Shown here: one piece after another, positions 54,001 through 56,444 of the stretch
Layout: every line of letters begins with the position of its first letter
How positions within the stretch are numbered: the first letter of the stretch is position 1
DNA from: Phoronis australis
Lineage: Eukaryota; Phoronida; Phoronidae
Direction of reading: 5' to 3'
Length of the DNA: 64,000 nucleotides
NCBI GenBank assembly: GCA_002633005.1
Contig: NMRA01000063.1
Coordinates: 248,001-312,000, forward strand
Notes under the pieces: generated by a model
Told to the model about the DNA's origin: nothing
What the model saw: only the letters and a program-made list of their open reading frames with translations
Databases searched by the model: none
Made by a program: the position numbers and the translations under genes

Positions 54001-54940
54001 ACAAGAATGGATCAACTGAAATTTGAAATTTTCGGATGTAACAACTTCCTTTATCAACAAAAACAGTGATAAAGGAAGTTGTTACATCCGAAAATTTCAA
54101 ATTTCAGTTGATCCATTCTTGTTGTTTTATTTACCGATTTATACTGTTCCCTAAGTATTCGTGCTGCCTCCCAGAATACTAGTATTTTGTCATTCCCGTT
54201 GACAAGAATTGACACTTCACCACTCTAAAAGTAAACAAACCTTGGTAATTCATCATGAATAAAATTTCTCTGTATTAACCTAGGCAGATTTTGGTGAGAT
54301 TCAGAATACAAGGTAAATCATGTCACTGTGCAAAAAATGTTTCTGATTAAAATGTTAGCGAAAAAATTACAGGATTACTTCCACTTCATTCCACATGGGA
54401 AAGGAACAAGTGAGGGTTGTTTAGCGGTGACAAAGTTAGAAACTTGAACAGTACTGCACCTGTGTGTACTTTATTAATAGATTTGTAAACAGACTGTGCT
54501 AGACAGAATCCTTCATCTAGTTTATTTTGTGTGGAGCCACACTACCGCATATGCGATGACTTCAGGGCAATAAAATACTGGCTGAAATAAATGAAAGAAT
54601 TGTGGACTAAAATTGGTGATTTTTCAATATGTTTGACTTCTGATGGAATTCCTTGTGAAAAGTAATATTGCAATCTTTGTTGACCAAGGGACGCAATCAG
54701 GGGGACATAATTGGTTGATATAACGTGCGGGCTCTAACAAAAGATCGCGAGATTTTTTGTTGAGAAACGAGATGCAATGAATTTCATTTGTTCACTATAC
54801 TGTGCCATTGCCTGAAGAATTTATCTTTCACTCAATTTTCAGGGGAACATTGAGACAGGCCCTGGAAGATCCATGGCTGCATAATTACGATGTGCTAGCC
54901 TCGAAGGGAAAGTCTAGTGCGCTCAGTGGTTTCATGGCAG
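1..54940 (+). CDS. MTTP: MTTP gene, partial: microsomal triglyceride transfer protein large subunit (exons listed separately)
   Basis: MTTP transfers triglyceride, cholesteryl ester and phospholipid in the ER lumen to nascent apoB-type lipoproteins, as a heterodimer with protein disulfide isomerase. It belongs to the large lipid transfer protein family with vitellogenin and apoB. Supported exons are 1-99, 2304-2513, 21454-21570, 24471-24610, 25326-25411, 31812-31876, 35015-35175, 48101-48269, 48629-48973, 52863-53077 and 54843-54940, plus tentative 2180-2223. From 2304 onward all splice phases are compatible, with no stop, and encode about 536 residues. They cover the second half of the N-terminal barrel and the whole helical domain, ending near human residue 620. 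The C-terminal lipid-binding domain and the signal peptide lie outside the window. Introns total over 52 kb and are mostly transposons. Vitellogenin is the main alternative, but motifs such as RIYHQ...VRT and the SSHP segment favour MTTP. Confidence 0.93.
380..477. repeat. 98-bp hairpin (foldback repeat)
   Basis: The arms read aatcctaaactcatctcagg... and ...cctgagatgagtgtaggatt, with a few mismatches around the centre gaaattttc. It lies in the first visible intron. A second inverted pair just outside it (479-495 gttttctcacatgaacc and 1125-1141 ggtcatgtgagaaaac) suggests the hairpin abuts a roughly 660-bp non-autonomous element. No coding signal is recognised in 99-2180. Confidence 0.75.
2180..2223 (+). 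CDS. MTTP: MTTP tentative small exon b
   Basis: A pyrimidine-rich acceptor (tttccttcacaag, ending at 2179) is followed by codons for [14 protein letters not shown] and the donor cag|gtgaaac at 2224. The human protein has ITMKDVNVENVNQ at exactly this place, so M, D, V, V and Q coincide. The exit phase (0) fits the next exon. The entry phase (1) does not fit the phase-0 exit of the exon at 1-99, so a further exon, another donor or a base error must be invoked. Confidence 0.45.
2304..2513 (+). CDS. MTTP: MTTP exon c
   Basis: This exon has 70 codons in phase 0 at both ends. The acceptor is ttatctgtag and the donor is gag|gtaagaa. It encodes [15 protein letters not shown], then [13 protein letters not shown] and [14 protein letters not shown]. 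The human counterparts are IFKGKSPSKI, a histidine-rich strand and IENIKRGLASLFQTQL. I chose the acceptor at 2303 over the tttcag at 2310 because the two extra codons recover the F-x-G-x-S match and make the phase 0. It lies in the N-terminal barrel. Confidence 0.92.
2836..3486 (+). CDS. Retrotransposon ORF1 (coiled coil plus RRM-like RNA-binding domain)
   Basis: A 216-residue open frame. Residues 15-70 form an acidic, heptad-rich coiled coil ([20 protein letters not shown]). Residues about 84-160 look like an [14 protein letters not shown], then a helix, IIRAKRLPS and GLIKAELNT. The C-terminal part ends [19 protein letters not shown]. The arrangement resembles L1-type ORF1 proteins, which coat the RNA as trimers. 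The frame is intact although ORF2 is broken. The ORF1 stop is followed within a few codons by the ORF2 endonuclease frame. Confidence 0.75.
   Translation: MPQKKSTVSVSDDEVSLDKVMAAITKLTSKVDENYRKLGQAIEDSKVLLLGHLKDDLTMEINQLRGMIEVLECNGKQTVEYDEVKTVVIFNVPYNDNESVDALVKDIVAEIGHPVNIIRAKRLPSRVTGKPGLIKAELNTQEEKIGILRKKGKLKDSVLYSRVYIRASKSYTERLLELNCKQLLKMFPDGNDYRFTGSGRLVRKTAENIMNNKRNA
3491..5855 (+). pseudogene. Broken ORF2: APE endonuclease and C-terminal domain, RT deleted
   Basis: The region starts with an endonuclease motif ([11 protein letters not shown] at about 3518). A frameshift near 3620 and a stop near 3721 follow. It continues through [10 protein letters not shown] (about 3945) and [13 protein letters not shown] (about 4155), then a stop. 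A linker (4205-4657 and 4654-5055) follows. At about 5055-5065 the frame jumps to [14 protein letters not shown], which normally follows the RT. It then runs to 5855 with the thumb region ([16 protein letters not shown]) and a C-terminal zinc-type motif (CCLYH...HFLFECPF). No FADD/YADD box exists, so the copy cannot be autonomous. Confidence 0.85.
6212..6758. mobile_element. Small TIR element, family AATAGGGCCGTCCC (copy 1)
   Basis: The left end is aatagggccgtcccggatta. The right end, reverse-complemented, is aataagaccgtcatagatta. Both continue in similar sequence (acac.gcga). A second copy lies at 21882-22291. There is no transposase ORF, so I call it a MITE; the superfamily is unknown. Confidence 0.7.
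6838..6967. repeat. Left part of an interrupted 'ataactagtggagcgtccacac' minisatellite
   Basis: The units share agtggagyg-ccacac...cacacatcc-ataacta with the array at 13241-13530. The two parts are separated only by the retrotransposon nest at 6968-13240. The repeat aataactagt flanks that nest at 6958-6967 and 13241-13250. Related single copies occur around 25480-25570. Confidence 0.7.
6968..9152 (+). mobile_element. 5'-truncated CR1/Jockey-like non-LTR retrotransposon (3' tail resumes at 13216-13240)
   Basis: The element starts inside the reverse transcriptase domain, with no endonuclease. Its 3' UTR is split by the Penelope-like insertion at 9153-13202. The last 25 bp (ending aataaacattaaaaaa) lie beyond that insertion. 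The whole unit interrupts the minisatellite, with aataactagt at both borders. Confidence 0.8.
7031..8971 (+). pseudogene. Reverse transcriptase and C-terminal region, several frame breaks
   Basis: Readable blocks: fingers region at 7040-7290 ([30 protein letters not shown]); RT motif A area at 7376-7585 ([15 protein letters not shown]); motifs B and C at 7631-8056 ([20 protein letters not shown] and FLYADNTGI); thumb at 8101-8427 ([14 protein letters not shown]); C-terminal CCHC-like block to 8971 ([21 protein letters not shown]). The usual YADD catalytic pair is YADN. With at least four frame breaks this is a dead copy. Confidence 0.85.
9446..11977 (-). CDS. Penelope-like reverse transcriptase with GIY-YIG endonuclease, intact
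   Basis: A continuous 843-residue frame. The N-terminal ~330 residues are element-specific, beginning [12 protein letters not shown]. The reverse transcriptase occupies about 330-640: [34 protein letters not shown] (motif A), [19 protein letters not shown] (motif B) and [12 protein letters not shown] (motif C, with the YVDD catalytic pair). The C-terminal GIY-YIG domain begins near 745 with [17 protein letters not shown] and includes the conserved arginine and a glutamate ([12 protein letters not shown]). Such proteins copy RNA at nicked DNA or telomere-like ends. No stop or frameshift is present, so this copy may be young. The first methionines lie in the duplicated segment, so the true start could be further in. 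Confidence 0.93.
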   Translation of the reverse strand: MLSAYTLWWHYCVILSSLENETCMFRNIVYLLIMSLGQLLYLCSEESRVLFRKYERNGIKTVNNEKCRAFNKFCITENLLPKYRQFKLHDRAADNEQFTWDYRRKLVQRELDRADKTRDELRNNRTEILSDIQKSGMRSDLVDLIFKRIHENIAKHELTSQKNLMKKLRSLYQSDVKLPEEHDTYVNLSDYDLDAAEKDFLALGINFHVRPKFDTYRKKVELENLYNDILRLKGDGFLSVNPNIREQLRSEGTKCCSKNHRCALSSRLLDASKHLKNNDGIVIHRADKSAQYVILNKDDYSDKLSLLICDPSKFTTISRSPLIDLKRELNRHIRAINAEAGRRIFSEIEGDYSEGYLYGNPKIHKKDVPLRPIISQVLTPTYKTAKHLDKIIKPYIQSRYSIKCPEDFIDILRTQVPSPHYQPMSLDAESLFTNVPVDETITIILDNVYRHPHLKPPDISPTHMRELLTICTTKVPFRHINGKLFLQKDGVSMGSPLGPTFSEFYMSEVEKRASNVIGGIPIYVRYVDDIFVYCAFDDLLSVRDELERHSVLKFTHELPVNDKIPFLDVLVNHSPSEFSTSVYHKPTDKGFCLHAKSECPERYKVAVVVNFLKRAYSVSSNWLLFNQEVDRIRQTLVNNGYTNAFVDFHIKRFMSTISYEVPARRTGVTKKIFYKNVMSNNYLQDEHAIKKIIRDNVKVCKPDDYLDVIIYYRNRKSSNLVMKNNISKAKVRPVAQCSVVYEFVCPMNECLRSNVKQCYIGQTVCSLSRRLSMHLQNGAIQDHFLQYHARKITRQEIVENTSIRYVEQDVLRLKVLESLLIAFEKPILNEQQTGSRRTLHLFA
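12300..13202 (+). pseudogene. Inverted partial copy of the Penelope-like ORF
   Basis: Two plus-strand segments. 12291-12884 encodes the C-terminal ~195 residues ([20 protein letters not shown]... to the GIY-YIG end LHLFA). 12952-13202 encodes the first ~80 residues ([19 protein letters not shown]). It is a rearranged copy opposed to the main ORF, with an inversion breakpoint near 12299/12300. It faces the minus-strand 3' fragment at 12045-12299, giving a hairpin-forming pair about 255 bp per arm. Confidence 0.85.
13241..13530. repeat. Minisatellite, right part, with CA-rich stretches
   Basis: About five irregular units of 45-65 bp, each containing ggagcgtccaygcccac or ggagcgtccacacacac and atcctataacta. 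Internal (CA)n runs vary in length. It is the continuation of 6838-6967. Confidence 0.85.
13531..15215. other. AT-rich intronic stretch, nothing recognised
   Basis: I see no exon, ORF of note, repeat unit or RNA signal here. The longest open frame (13815-14030) is short, hydrophobic and without recognisable motifs. Confidence 0.6.
15216..15525. repeat. Tandem array, 10 units of 31 bp
   Basis: The unit begins attggataaatatcagact and ends tgtgagattaaa. Ten consecutive copies differ by 0-4 substitutions and show no length change. It lies 58 bp left of a TTAA-flanked transposon. Confidence 0.95.
19438..19971 (-). CDS. LTR retrotransposon Pol, C-terminal fragment (integrase tail)
   Basis: About 177 residues follow the gap. 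They read [20 protein letters not shown] then [20 protein letters not shown]. This is the basic, beta-rich tail typical of retroelement integrases, where VGDLVYL-type motifs close the domain. A Pro/Ser/Thr-rich stretch follows and it ends [20 protein letters not shown] with a stop at 19438. The catalytic D,D,E core is not visible; it would fall in the gap. Confidence 0.75.
   Translation of the reverse strand, partial: SSVKSKAPLRKAPPSCRANVGDLVYLYSDRDKTRSRPRYLVVSRDDTWLNVQKFIGNQLRSTSYRVKDTECYKVPSETPSLYGPVTHDLTDDEEDHVPRLMLPLATQPAPQIPPSSVSDVLPGVNLSQPSHTSNDVVPTNDAGHTSSGTLDVTGDVPLRRSSRTKRPPTYLQDFVVD
19972..20516. other. Assembly gap (545 N)
   Basis: A continuous run of N inside the LTR retrotransposon. 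Nothing can be said of its content. Any open frame drawn across it is an artefact. Confidence 0.99.
20517..20675 (-). CDS. LTR retrotransposon Gag, N-terminal fragment
   Basis: The frame starts with ATG at 20675, only 26 bp inside the 5' LTR. It reads [20 protein letters not shown] then [19 protein letters not shown], and runs into the gap after about 53 residues. The W-x(3)[12 protein letters not shown] pattern is the start of a capsid-type domain as found in invertebrate Ty3-like elements. This assignment is by resemblance only. The remainder lies in unsequenced bases. Confidence 0.65.
21454..21570 (+). CDS. MTTP: MTTP exon d (conserved cysteine pair)
   Basis: This exon has 39 codons, phase 0 to phase 0, with acceptor tttttatag and donor cat|gtgagtat. 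It encodes [14 protein letters not shown] followed by [16 protein letters not shown]. It aligns with human VDISGNC...DSCKIARSGF. Both cysteines of the human C174-C194 disulfide are kept, with a loop two residues shorter. It follows a 19-kb intron filled with transposons, yet its coding sequence is intact. Confidence 0.93.
21882..22291. mobile_element. Small TIR element, family AATAGGGCCGTCCC (copy 2)
   Basis: The left end is ataggggtgtcccagattat. The right end, reverse-complemented, is aatagggccgttccaaatta. It shares internal words with 6212-6758, including aaaatgtgcctgattt and agataagaaagt on one strand. It lies 312 bp after MTTP exon d. No ORF is supported. Confidence 0.65.
22292..24470. 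other. Intronic sequence, only a minor repeat seen
   Basis: There is no exon before 24471. Around 23998-24116 a ~120-bp segment starts cagtgatggattaaaggagg and ends tcctggatccacccctgg. This looks like a decayed short TIR repeat distantly similar to the CAGTGGCGG family. The rest is unassigned. Confidence 0.4.
24471..24610 (+). CDS. MTTP: MTTP exon e
   Basis: The acceptor is tgctttttcag and the donor is gctag|gtacgtag. The exon is 140 bp, phase 0 in and phase 2 out. It encodes [16 protein letters not shown], then [18 protein letters not shown]. This corresponds to the human segment running from SSKATSVTTYKI through the barrel strand to KGKIVSKQKL. The split arginine codon is completed by the next exon. 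Confidence 0.9.
25326..25411 (+). CDS. MTTP: MTTP exon f
   Basis: The acceptor is tatggtttag and the donor is gacg|gtgaggc. The exon is 86 bp, phase 2 in and phase 1 out. It completes an arginine and reads [19 protein letters not shown], then [10 protein letters not shown]. The human counterpart is KQKLELKTTEAGPRLMSG followed by KQAAAIIKAVD. It links the end of the barrel to the start of the helical domain. Confidence 0.92.
25460..25887. repeat. Dispersed repeat with 'gttcacacac...agtggagcgtgcacgcacgc' core
   Basis: It contains cctaccctagaacaacttgc, cacttttaagtggagcg and later variants (ttaccctagaacaagttacc, tgtgaatggtgctta). It is related to 6838-6967, where cttagaacaatttgctctag precedes the minisatellite units. 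It ends exactly at the TTAA of the transposon at 25892. Confidence 0.5.
26867..27010 (+). repeat. Dispersed repeat shared with 58115-58265 (opposite strand)
   Basis: The words gattgaactagaccgtattt, atccaccttggctg and acgatcaaagggatgccgcc occur here, and in reverse complement near 58115-58265. The extents and type are unknown. Confidence 0.65.
27484..28053. mobile_element. CAGTGGCGG-type element, left-truncated fragment
   Basis: It is similar over its length to 47385-47893, including tcttcaaatgcc, gtgttggcaataatgacggg, agcagacgacggaaacggag and the G/C-homopolymer end ...ccctaaatccgcctatg. The left terminus present at 46959 is missing. The piggyBac reading frame begins only ~40 bp downstream. 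Confidence 0.75.
28092..29785 (+). pseudogene. piggyBac-type transposase, two frameshifts
   Basis: An acidic N-terminus ([18 protein letters not shown]) leads into [20 protein letters not shown] in one frame. Near 28354 the frame shifts to [20 protein letters not shown], and near 28434 to the long final frame. There the DDE_Tnp_1_7 domain keeps its three expected aspartates: [23 protein letters not shown] and [13 protein letters not shown]-terminal Cys-rich zinc domain follows ([27 protein letters not shown]), as in canonical piggyBac. Such enzymes cut and paste at TTAA. With two frameshifts this copy is presumably inactive. Its own TIRs could not be fixed. Confidence 0.92.
31065..31245. repeat. 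Tandem array, about 4 units of 40-58 bp
   Basis: Each unit contains attgtgaaytgaatgtctga, then cagtarct.tggtacacat. The array starts directly at the right TTAA of the transposon at 25892-31064. 31246-31811 holds nothing else I recognise. Confidence 0.85.
31812..31876 (+). CDS. MTTP: MTTP exon g (short linker exon)
   Basis: A 65-bp exon with acceptor ttgttttctcag and donor aat|gtaagtct, phase 1 in and phase 0 out. It encodes [20 protein letters not shown] and one more residue. Sequence identity to human MTTP (KYTAIPIVGQVFQSHCKG region) is weak. Its length, however, is exactly what is needed between the two confidently placed neighbours, and both splice phases fit. Confidence 0.82.
32596..34948. 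mobile_element. CAGTGGCGG-type TIR element, 2.35 kb, 5-bp TSD
   Basis: The termini are perfect 16-bp inverted repeats cagtggcggatctacg, followed by G-rich or C-rich tracts. They are flanked by the duplication aaact (32591-32595 and 34949-34953). Inside, 33330-33610 has irregular repeats of gtccgtcgcgagacc-like words about 70 bp apart. No transposase could be recognised, so it is likely non-autonomous. It ends 66 bp before MTTP exon h. Confidence 0.85.
35015..35175 (+). CDS. MTTP: MTTP exon h
   Basis: The acceptor is ttgattttgcag and the donor is cct|gtaagtaa. The exon is 161 bp, phase 0 in and phase 2 out. It encodes [19 protein letters not shown], then [20 protein letters not shown]. It aligns with human LSELWRSTRKYLQPDNLSK followed by [20 protein letters not shown], at the start of the superhelical domain. 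It begins 66 bp after the right end of the TIR element at 32596-34948. Confidence 0.95.
35235..36240 (+). repeat. Two tandem copies of a ~600-bp dispersed repeat
   Basis: Copies at about 35235-35780 and 35825-36240 share ttatgcacccrcgctgtgga, gacagtggcaaaccaatgtt, atttaaaaatactatttgc and agctctgaccagcttaacca. A further copy follows the 40-bp array at 39721-40130. A disrupted minus-strand copy flanks the THAP element (55010-55122 and 56712-57015). Confidence 0.85.
36271..36366. repeat. Hairpin, ~37-bp arms
   Basis: The arms agcttcaaaagttatc...gtttgattgttg (36271-36308) and their complement (36330-36366) flank a 21-base loop containing tgacgtca. There are two internal mismatches. Confidence 0.85.
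36370..37040. other. Intronic stretch, nothing recognised
   Basis: No exon, repeat or ORF can be supported here. Confidence 0.5.
37041..38501. mobile_element. TA-flanked MITE, family ACCGTATTCGC (copy 1)
   Basis: The ends are aataccgtattcgccataat and, on the right, ggttattacagcgaatacggtatt. The subterminal parts are rich in (ata)accgccc/gcgccc words. A diverged minus-strand copy with the same subterminal block (gatagcaatgcaccac, ctgtgacgtatctgta) lies at about 57470-57790. No transposase was seen. Confidence 0.8.
39161..39720. repeat. Tandem array, 14 units of 40 bp
   Basis: The unit starts aggctgaatgcatcagtgac and ends gttacrcaccagygctgtgc. Fourteen copies are in exact register. The second half of the unit resembles the gttacgcac...gcgctgtgg start of the dispersed repeat at 35235. 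A normal copy of that repeat continues at 39721, so the array probably arose by amplification of the repeat's own left edge. Confidence 0.97.
40131..41087. repeat. Possible inverted-repeat element with 'gttaacttcgatgtta' words
   Basis: Around 40398-40480 and 40870-41010 recurring words such as ggttcgatgttaatt, gcgaagttaagcgtta, ataacttcgatgttatgg and gaagttaagtgttcccat occur in both orientations. This suggests a decayed element of about 620 bp. No ORF or clear termini were found. Confidence 0.4.
41088..42810 (+). mobile_element. TA-flanked element, family ACCGTAAACGTTCGGG, copy 1 (right end missing)
   Basis: It starts tactgtaaacgttcgggtta, then cctgggcggttaaattgg. The first ~1.7 kb is an imperfect inverted copy of 44520-46303. 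It is also related to the left half of 49105-50913. A peptide start [10 protein letters not shown] near 41780 is followed at once by a stop. The right terminal sequence seen in the other copies is absent where it abuts the next element at 42818. Confidence 0.75.
42818..46303 (-). mobile_element. TA-flanked element, family ACCGTAAACGTTCGGG, copy 2, interrupted
   Basis: The left end is taccgtaaacgttcgagtta and the right end is aacccgaacgtttacggta. Its orientation is opposite to copy 1 and to the copy at 49105. When the insertion at 43326-44220 is removed, 43080-43325 plus 44228-44330 aligns with the reverse complement of 50240-50650. Open stretches such as 44457-45014 exist in both arms but are broken by indels between copies, so I do not call them genes. 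Confidence 0.8.
43326..44220. mobile_element. 895-bp insertion with 7-bp TSD inside copy 2
   Basis: It is flanked by aatgtga at 43319-43325 and 44221-44227. The uninterrupted copy at 49105-50913 shows a single site here (gagaaacgttacag on the other strand). The insert begins gtcagaatta and ends atcgtctgac, so its ends are short inverted repeats (gtcaga). It has no ORF and could also be read as an LTR-like sequence (tg...ca). The class is unresolved. Confidence 0.7.
46304..46958. other. Intronic stretch ending in one 40-bp repeat unit
   Basis: It is AT-rich with no recognisable gene. The last 38 bases (46921-46958, tgctgttaaactgtaggctt...) are one unit of the array that continues at 47901-48020 beyond the next transposon. 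Confidence 0.6.
46959..47893. mobile_element. CAGTGGCGG-type TIR element, 935 bp, 5-bp TSD
   Basis: It begins cagtggcggatctaggatat and ends ccctaaatccgcctatg. It is flanked by tatca at 46954-46958 and 47894-47898. Its right ~510 bp is homologous to 27484-28053. A tRNA-promoter-like segment (gttcgagtc and tgtagtggtaacg on the minus strand, about 47195-47265) lies inside. No transposase is present. Confidence 0.85.
47901..48020. repeat. Tandem array, 3 units of 40 bp (fourth unit at 46921)
   Basis: The unit starts tgctgttaaactgtaggctt and ends actttggggtacgtaccatg. The three units are 95% identical. It ends 80 bp before MTTP exon i. Confidence 0.93.
48101..48269 (+). CDS. MTTP: MTTP exon i
   Basis: The acceptor is gtcctttcag and the donor is ctg|gtaggctg. 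The exon is 169 bp, phase 2 in and phase 0 out. It encodes [19 protein letters not shown], then [20 protein letters not shown]. The human counterpart is [20 protein letters not shown], then ERFLYACGFASHPNEELL. This is one of the best matches in the window. It belongs to the helical domain, which forms part of the PDI interface. Only 359 bp separate it from the next exon. Confidence 0.96.
48629..48973 (+). CDS. MTTP: MTTP exon j (largest exon)
   Basis: This exon has 115 codons, phase 0 at both ends, with acceptor ttattccag and donor cag|gtcagttt. It encodes [20 protein letters not shown] through [19 protein letters not shown] and [18 protein letters not shown]. The pattern matches the human helical repeats ending [21 protein letters not shown]. 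The human pair C440/C445 (KLCQNEGC) has no counterpart; the aligned stretch is [12 protein letters not shown]. Confidence 0.95.
49105..50913 (+). mobile_element. TA-flanked element, family ACCGTAAACGTTCGGG, copy 3 (complete, 1.8 kb)
   Basis: The ends are taccgtaaacattcgggtta and, on the right, acccgaacgtttatggta. Both subterminal regions are dense in gggcggttaa and gggcgctta words. It contains no intact ORF, so it is non-autonomous. It lies 131 bp after MTTP exon j, which makes it a useful reference for the two rearranged copies at 41088-46303. Confidence 0.85.
50914..52862. other. Intronic stretch: CA microsatellite and a short duplication
   Basis: 51269-51363 is an interrupted (CA)n repeat with one ambiguous base at 51318. 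About 52400-52440 and 52689-52730 share gacaaatattgagttattg followed by agtggcctgaattggtatt, a local duplication. Otherwise nothing was recognised. Confidence 0.7.
52863..53077 (+). CDS. MTTP: MTTP exon k (carries the Arg540-equivalent residue)
   Basis: The acceptor is ttctctcaacag and the donor is gtgag|gtgagg. The exon is 215 bp, phase 0 in and phase 2 out. It encodes [19 protein letters not shown] followed by [20 protein letters not shown] and ends ...RMDENV. It matches human [27 protein letters not shown]. By this alignment Tyr528 and Arg540 are conserved and Asn531 is threonine. R540H is an abetalipoproteinaemia allele. Ser590 is replaced by an acidic residue. Confidence 0.97.
53421..53690. 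repeat. Tandem array, about 13 units of 20 bp
   Basis: The unit is ctggcgtcagcaggtcttgc. Seven consecutive copies are identical, with ctgac(g/a)tcag variants at the edges. Some edge units contain the palindrome tgacgtca. Being out of multiples of 3, it reads in all frames through the repeat; I do not regard the resulting open frame as coding. Confidence 0.97.
53980..54143. repeat. Perfect 77-bp hairpin with 10-base loop
   Basis: Arm 53980-54056 is the exact reverse complement of 54067-54143; the loop is acaaaaacag. A 12-bp word, tactgttcccta, occurs at 53894-53905 and again at 54142-54153, overlapping the right arm by two bases. It lies in MTTP intron k-l. Confidence 0.98.
54843..54940 (+). 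CDS. MTTP: MTTP exon l (last exon in window)
   Basis: The acceptor is ctcaattttcag and the donor is gcag|gtagggct. The exon is 98 bp, phase 2 in and phase 1 out. It encodes [20 protein letters not shown], then [12 protein letters not shown]. The human counterpart is RRVLKEMVAHNYDRFSRSG then SSSAYTGYI, the junction of the helical and lipid-binding domains. No continuation could be found in the remaining 9 kb. Confidence 0.93.
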
Positions 54941-55456
54941 GTAGGGCTGACATTTCCGTTGGTTAATTCTATAAAATAAACTGAAGATTGATGGGGTCAT
55001 CTGCTTCATTACATACCATTCTCCTTGAGTAAAAATTTCCTCGATCACGATCTAATCTAGAATCGGGCTCAATTAAACTTGTCAAGCATGCCTTCTGTGT
55101 TGGTTCACAATACTGTGGTTAAAGGCGAAGGCAACCTTTTTCCATGTCATTTTGAGCTAAAATAAGGTTGGTTGGTTATCCTAGACATACTTTCCACTTA
55201 ATTACAGCTTTTCGTAATTTTATAAATTACTCGTCCGCTACTACGGAAGTGACGTTTTAGGAGGCAAGCGTTTCCCGCCACTTGGTTTTGCATTGACTTT
55301 ACCGTGCGAATCTGTTCTATTCTACTTTTGTTTTGTGCTCTTTTTCAACAATTGTCGCCACCACTTTCCATCGGCGAGTATTCTGCGGCAAGATAGGTTA
55401 GTAGTGAAATCAACTACGTTGGATTTAGGGATTGTTTAGTGTGTTGTAAGCTGAAA

Positions 55457-55845
55457 ATGGCTGGAGTCGGTGACCCGTATCACAGTGACAGTAGTGTGAG
55501 TGACGGAGACCTTGTTCACAGCAGTGGTGACGAGGAATTTTTTCACGGACATTCAGTGGGTGGGTACATGTTTGAGCCCGAGTATAATGAGGCAGAGTAC
55601 GCACAGGCACAGGCAGCTGTTGAGAGAAACGAGGCAGCTACTGACGTGGTGACACATCTTGGTGCAAATGCACTGTGTGCGTTGTTATGCCTACCTCAAT
55701 GGAATGCTTATGCTGTTCAGAGTTCGACGAGGCCAAGCCACTACTGGACATGGTTAAGTGGACCTCCGGCATACAACGGACAGAGGAACAACTGTCCCAC
55801 TTGCCAGAGTGTCCTGCGACACACTCCCACTGGATTGTGACCTGA
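55457..55845 (+). pseudogene. P2RX7-C-domain-like zinc protein, frameshifted
   Basis: It begins MAGVGDPYHSDSSVSDGDLV with an acidic head, then GGYMFEPEY, a motif common at the start of P2RX7-C-type proteins. Near 55640-55655 the frame shifts by +2. It then reads SWCKCTVCVVMPTSMECLCC SE, i.e. the W-C-x-C-x2-C-x2-MPT-x2-EC-x-CC zinc signature of the P2X7 receptor ballast-like domain. The frame stops at 55845, and its end overlaps the antisense THAP frame from about 55795. The zinc residues are intact; the frameshift makes expression unlikely. The role in the transposon is unknown. Confidence 0.75.
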
Positions 55846-56444
55846 GCACCCAAACTTCTTACACCGTGTCGTGTGACTCCCTCGCCACACACCTGGCACC
55901 TTCTAAATAGCTCCAACACTTTGATAAACTTATCAAAGTTTGGCTCACTGATCTGTTCACTGGACGACGAACTGTCCTCTTCACTGGGTGTCGAACTGGG
56001 CCTGTAATCACTCCCACGCTCTGGGGTACGTTCGGAGGCACGGGTGACAGTAGATGAAGTGCCTCCACTGGCTCCAGTCACTGTACTGGCCACAGCTCGC
56101 GAGGCTTCTCGCTTCAAAAACGCACTTCTCGGGGGTGGCGACGGGGCACTGCCGGGAATCAACACAGACGGAATGGCATCCTTCTTCAAGCGTTGTTTCG
56201 CGGGGACCTTCATCAGTTCAGCGTACAAATCCCTTTCGTAATCGGACGGCAGAAAGTGCTTGCCACACACACGGTAATTCTCCACTGCTTTGTACGTTGC
56301 GTGGACGGGTAACGCTGCGTTCTTCACACGAACGAGCCAAGTACGGCGAAGTGTGTCATCCATCGGAAAGCGATGCAAAGGCACTCCCAAAGCGCGCGTG
56401 AGCCGATAATTACTACATCCCGGTACGCAGCAACAGTGTGGCAT
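55795..56444 (-). CDS. THAP-domain transposase N-terminal fragment
   Basis: The frame begins MPHCCCVPGCSN near the right TIR. Residues 1-85 form a THAP zinc finger (C2CH): CCVPGCSN, RFPMDDTLRRTW, then VCGKHFLPSDY. A Ser/Pro linker follows, then a second Cys-rich motif (CQVCGEGVTRHGVRSLG and WECVAGHSGKWDS) as found N-terminal to the catalytic domain in THAP-type transposases. At about 55795 the sequence jumps into the opposite ORF, so the open frame continuing to 55638 is antisense to it. The catalytic core is missing. THAP domains here would bind the TIRs. Confidence 0.82.
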
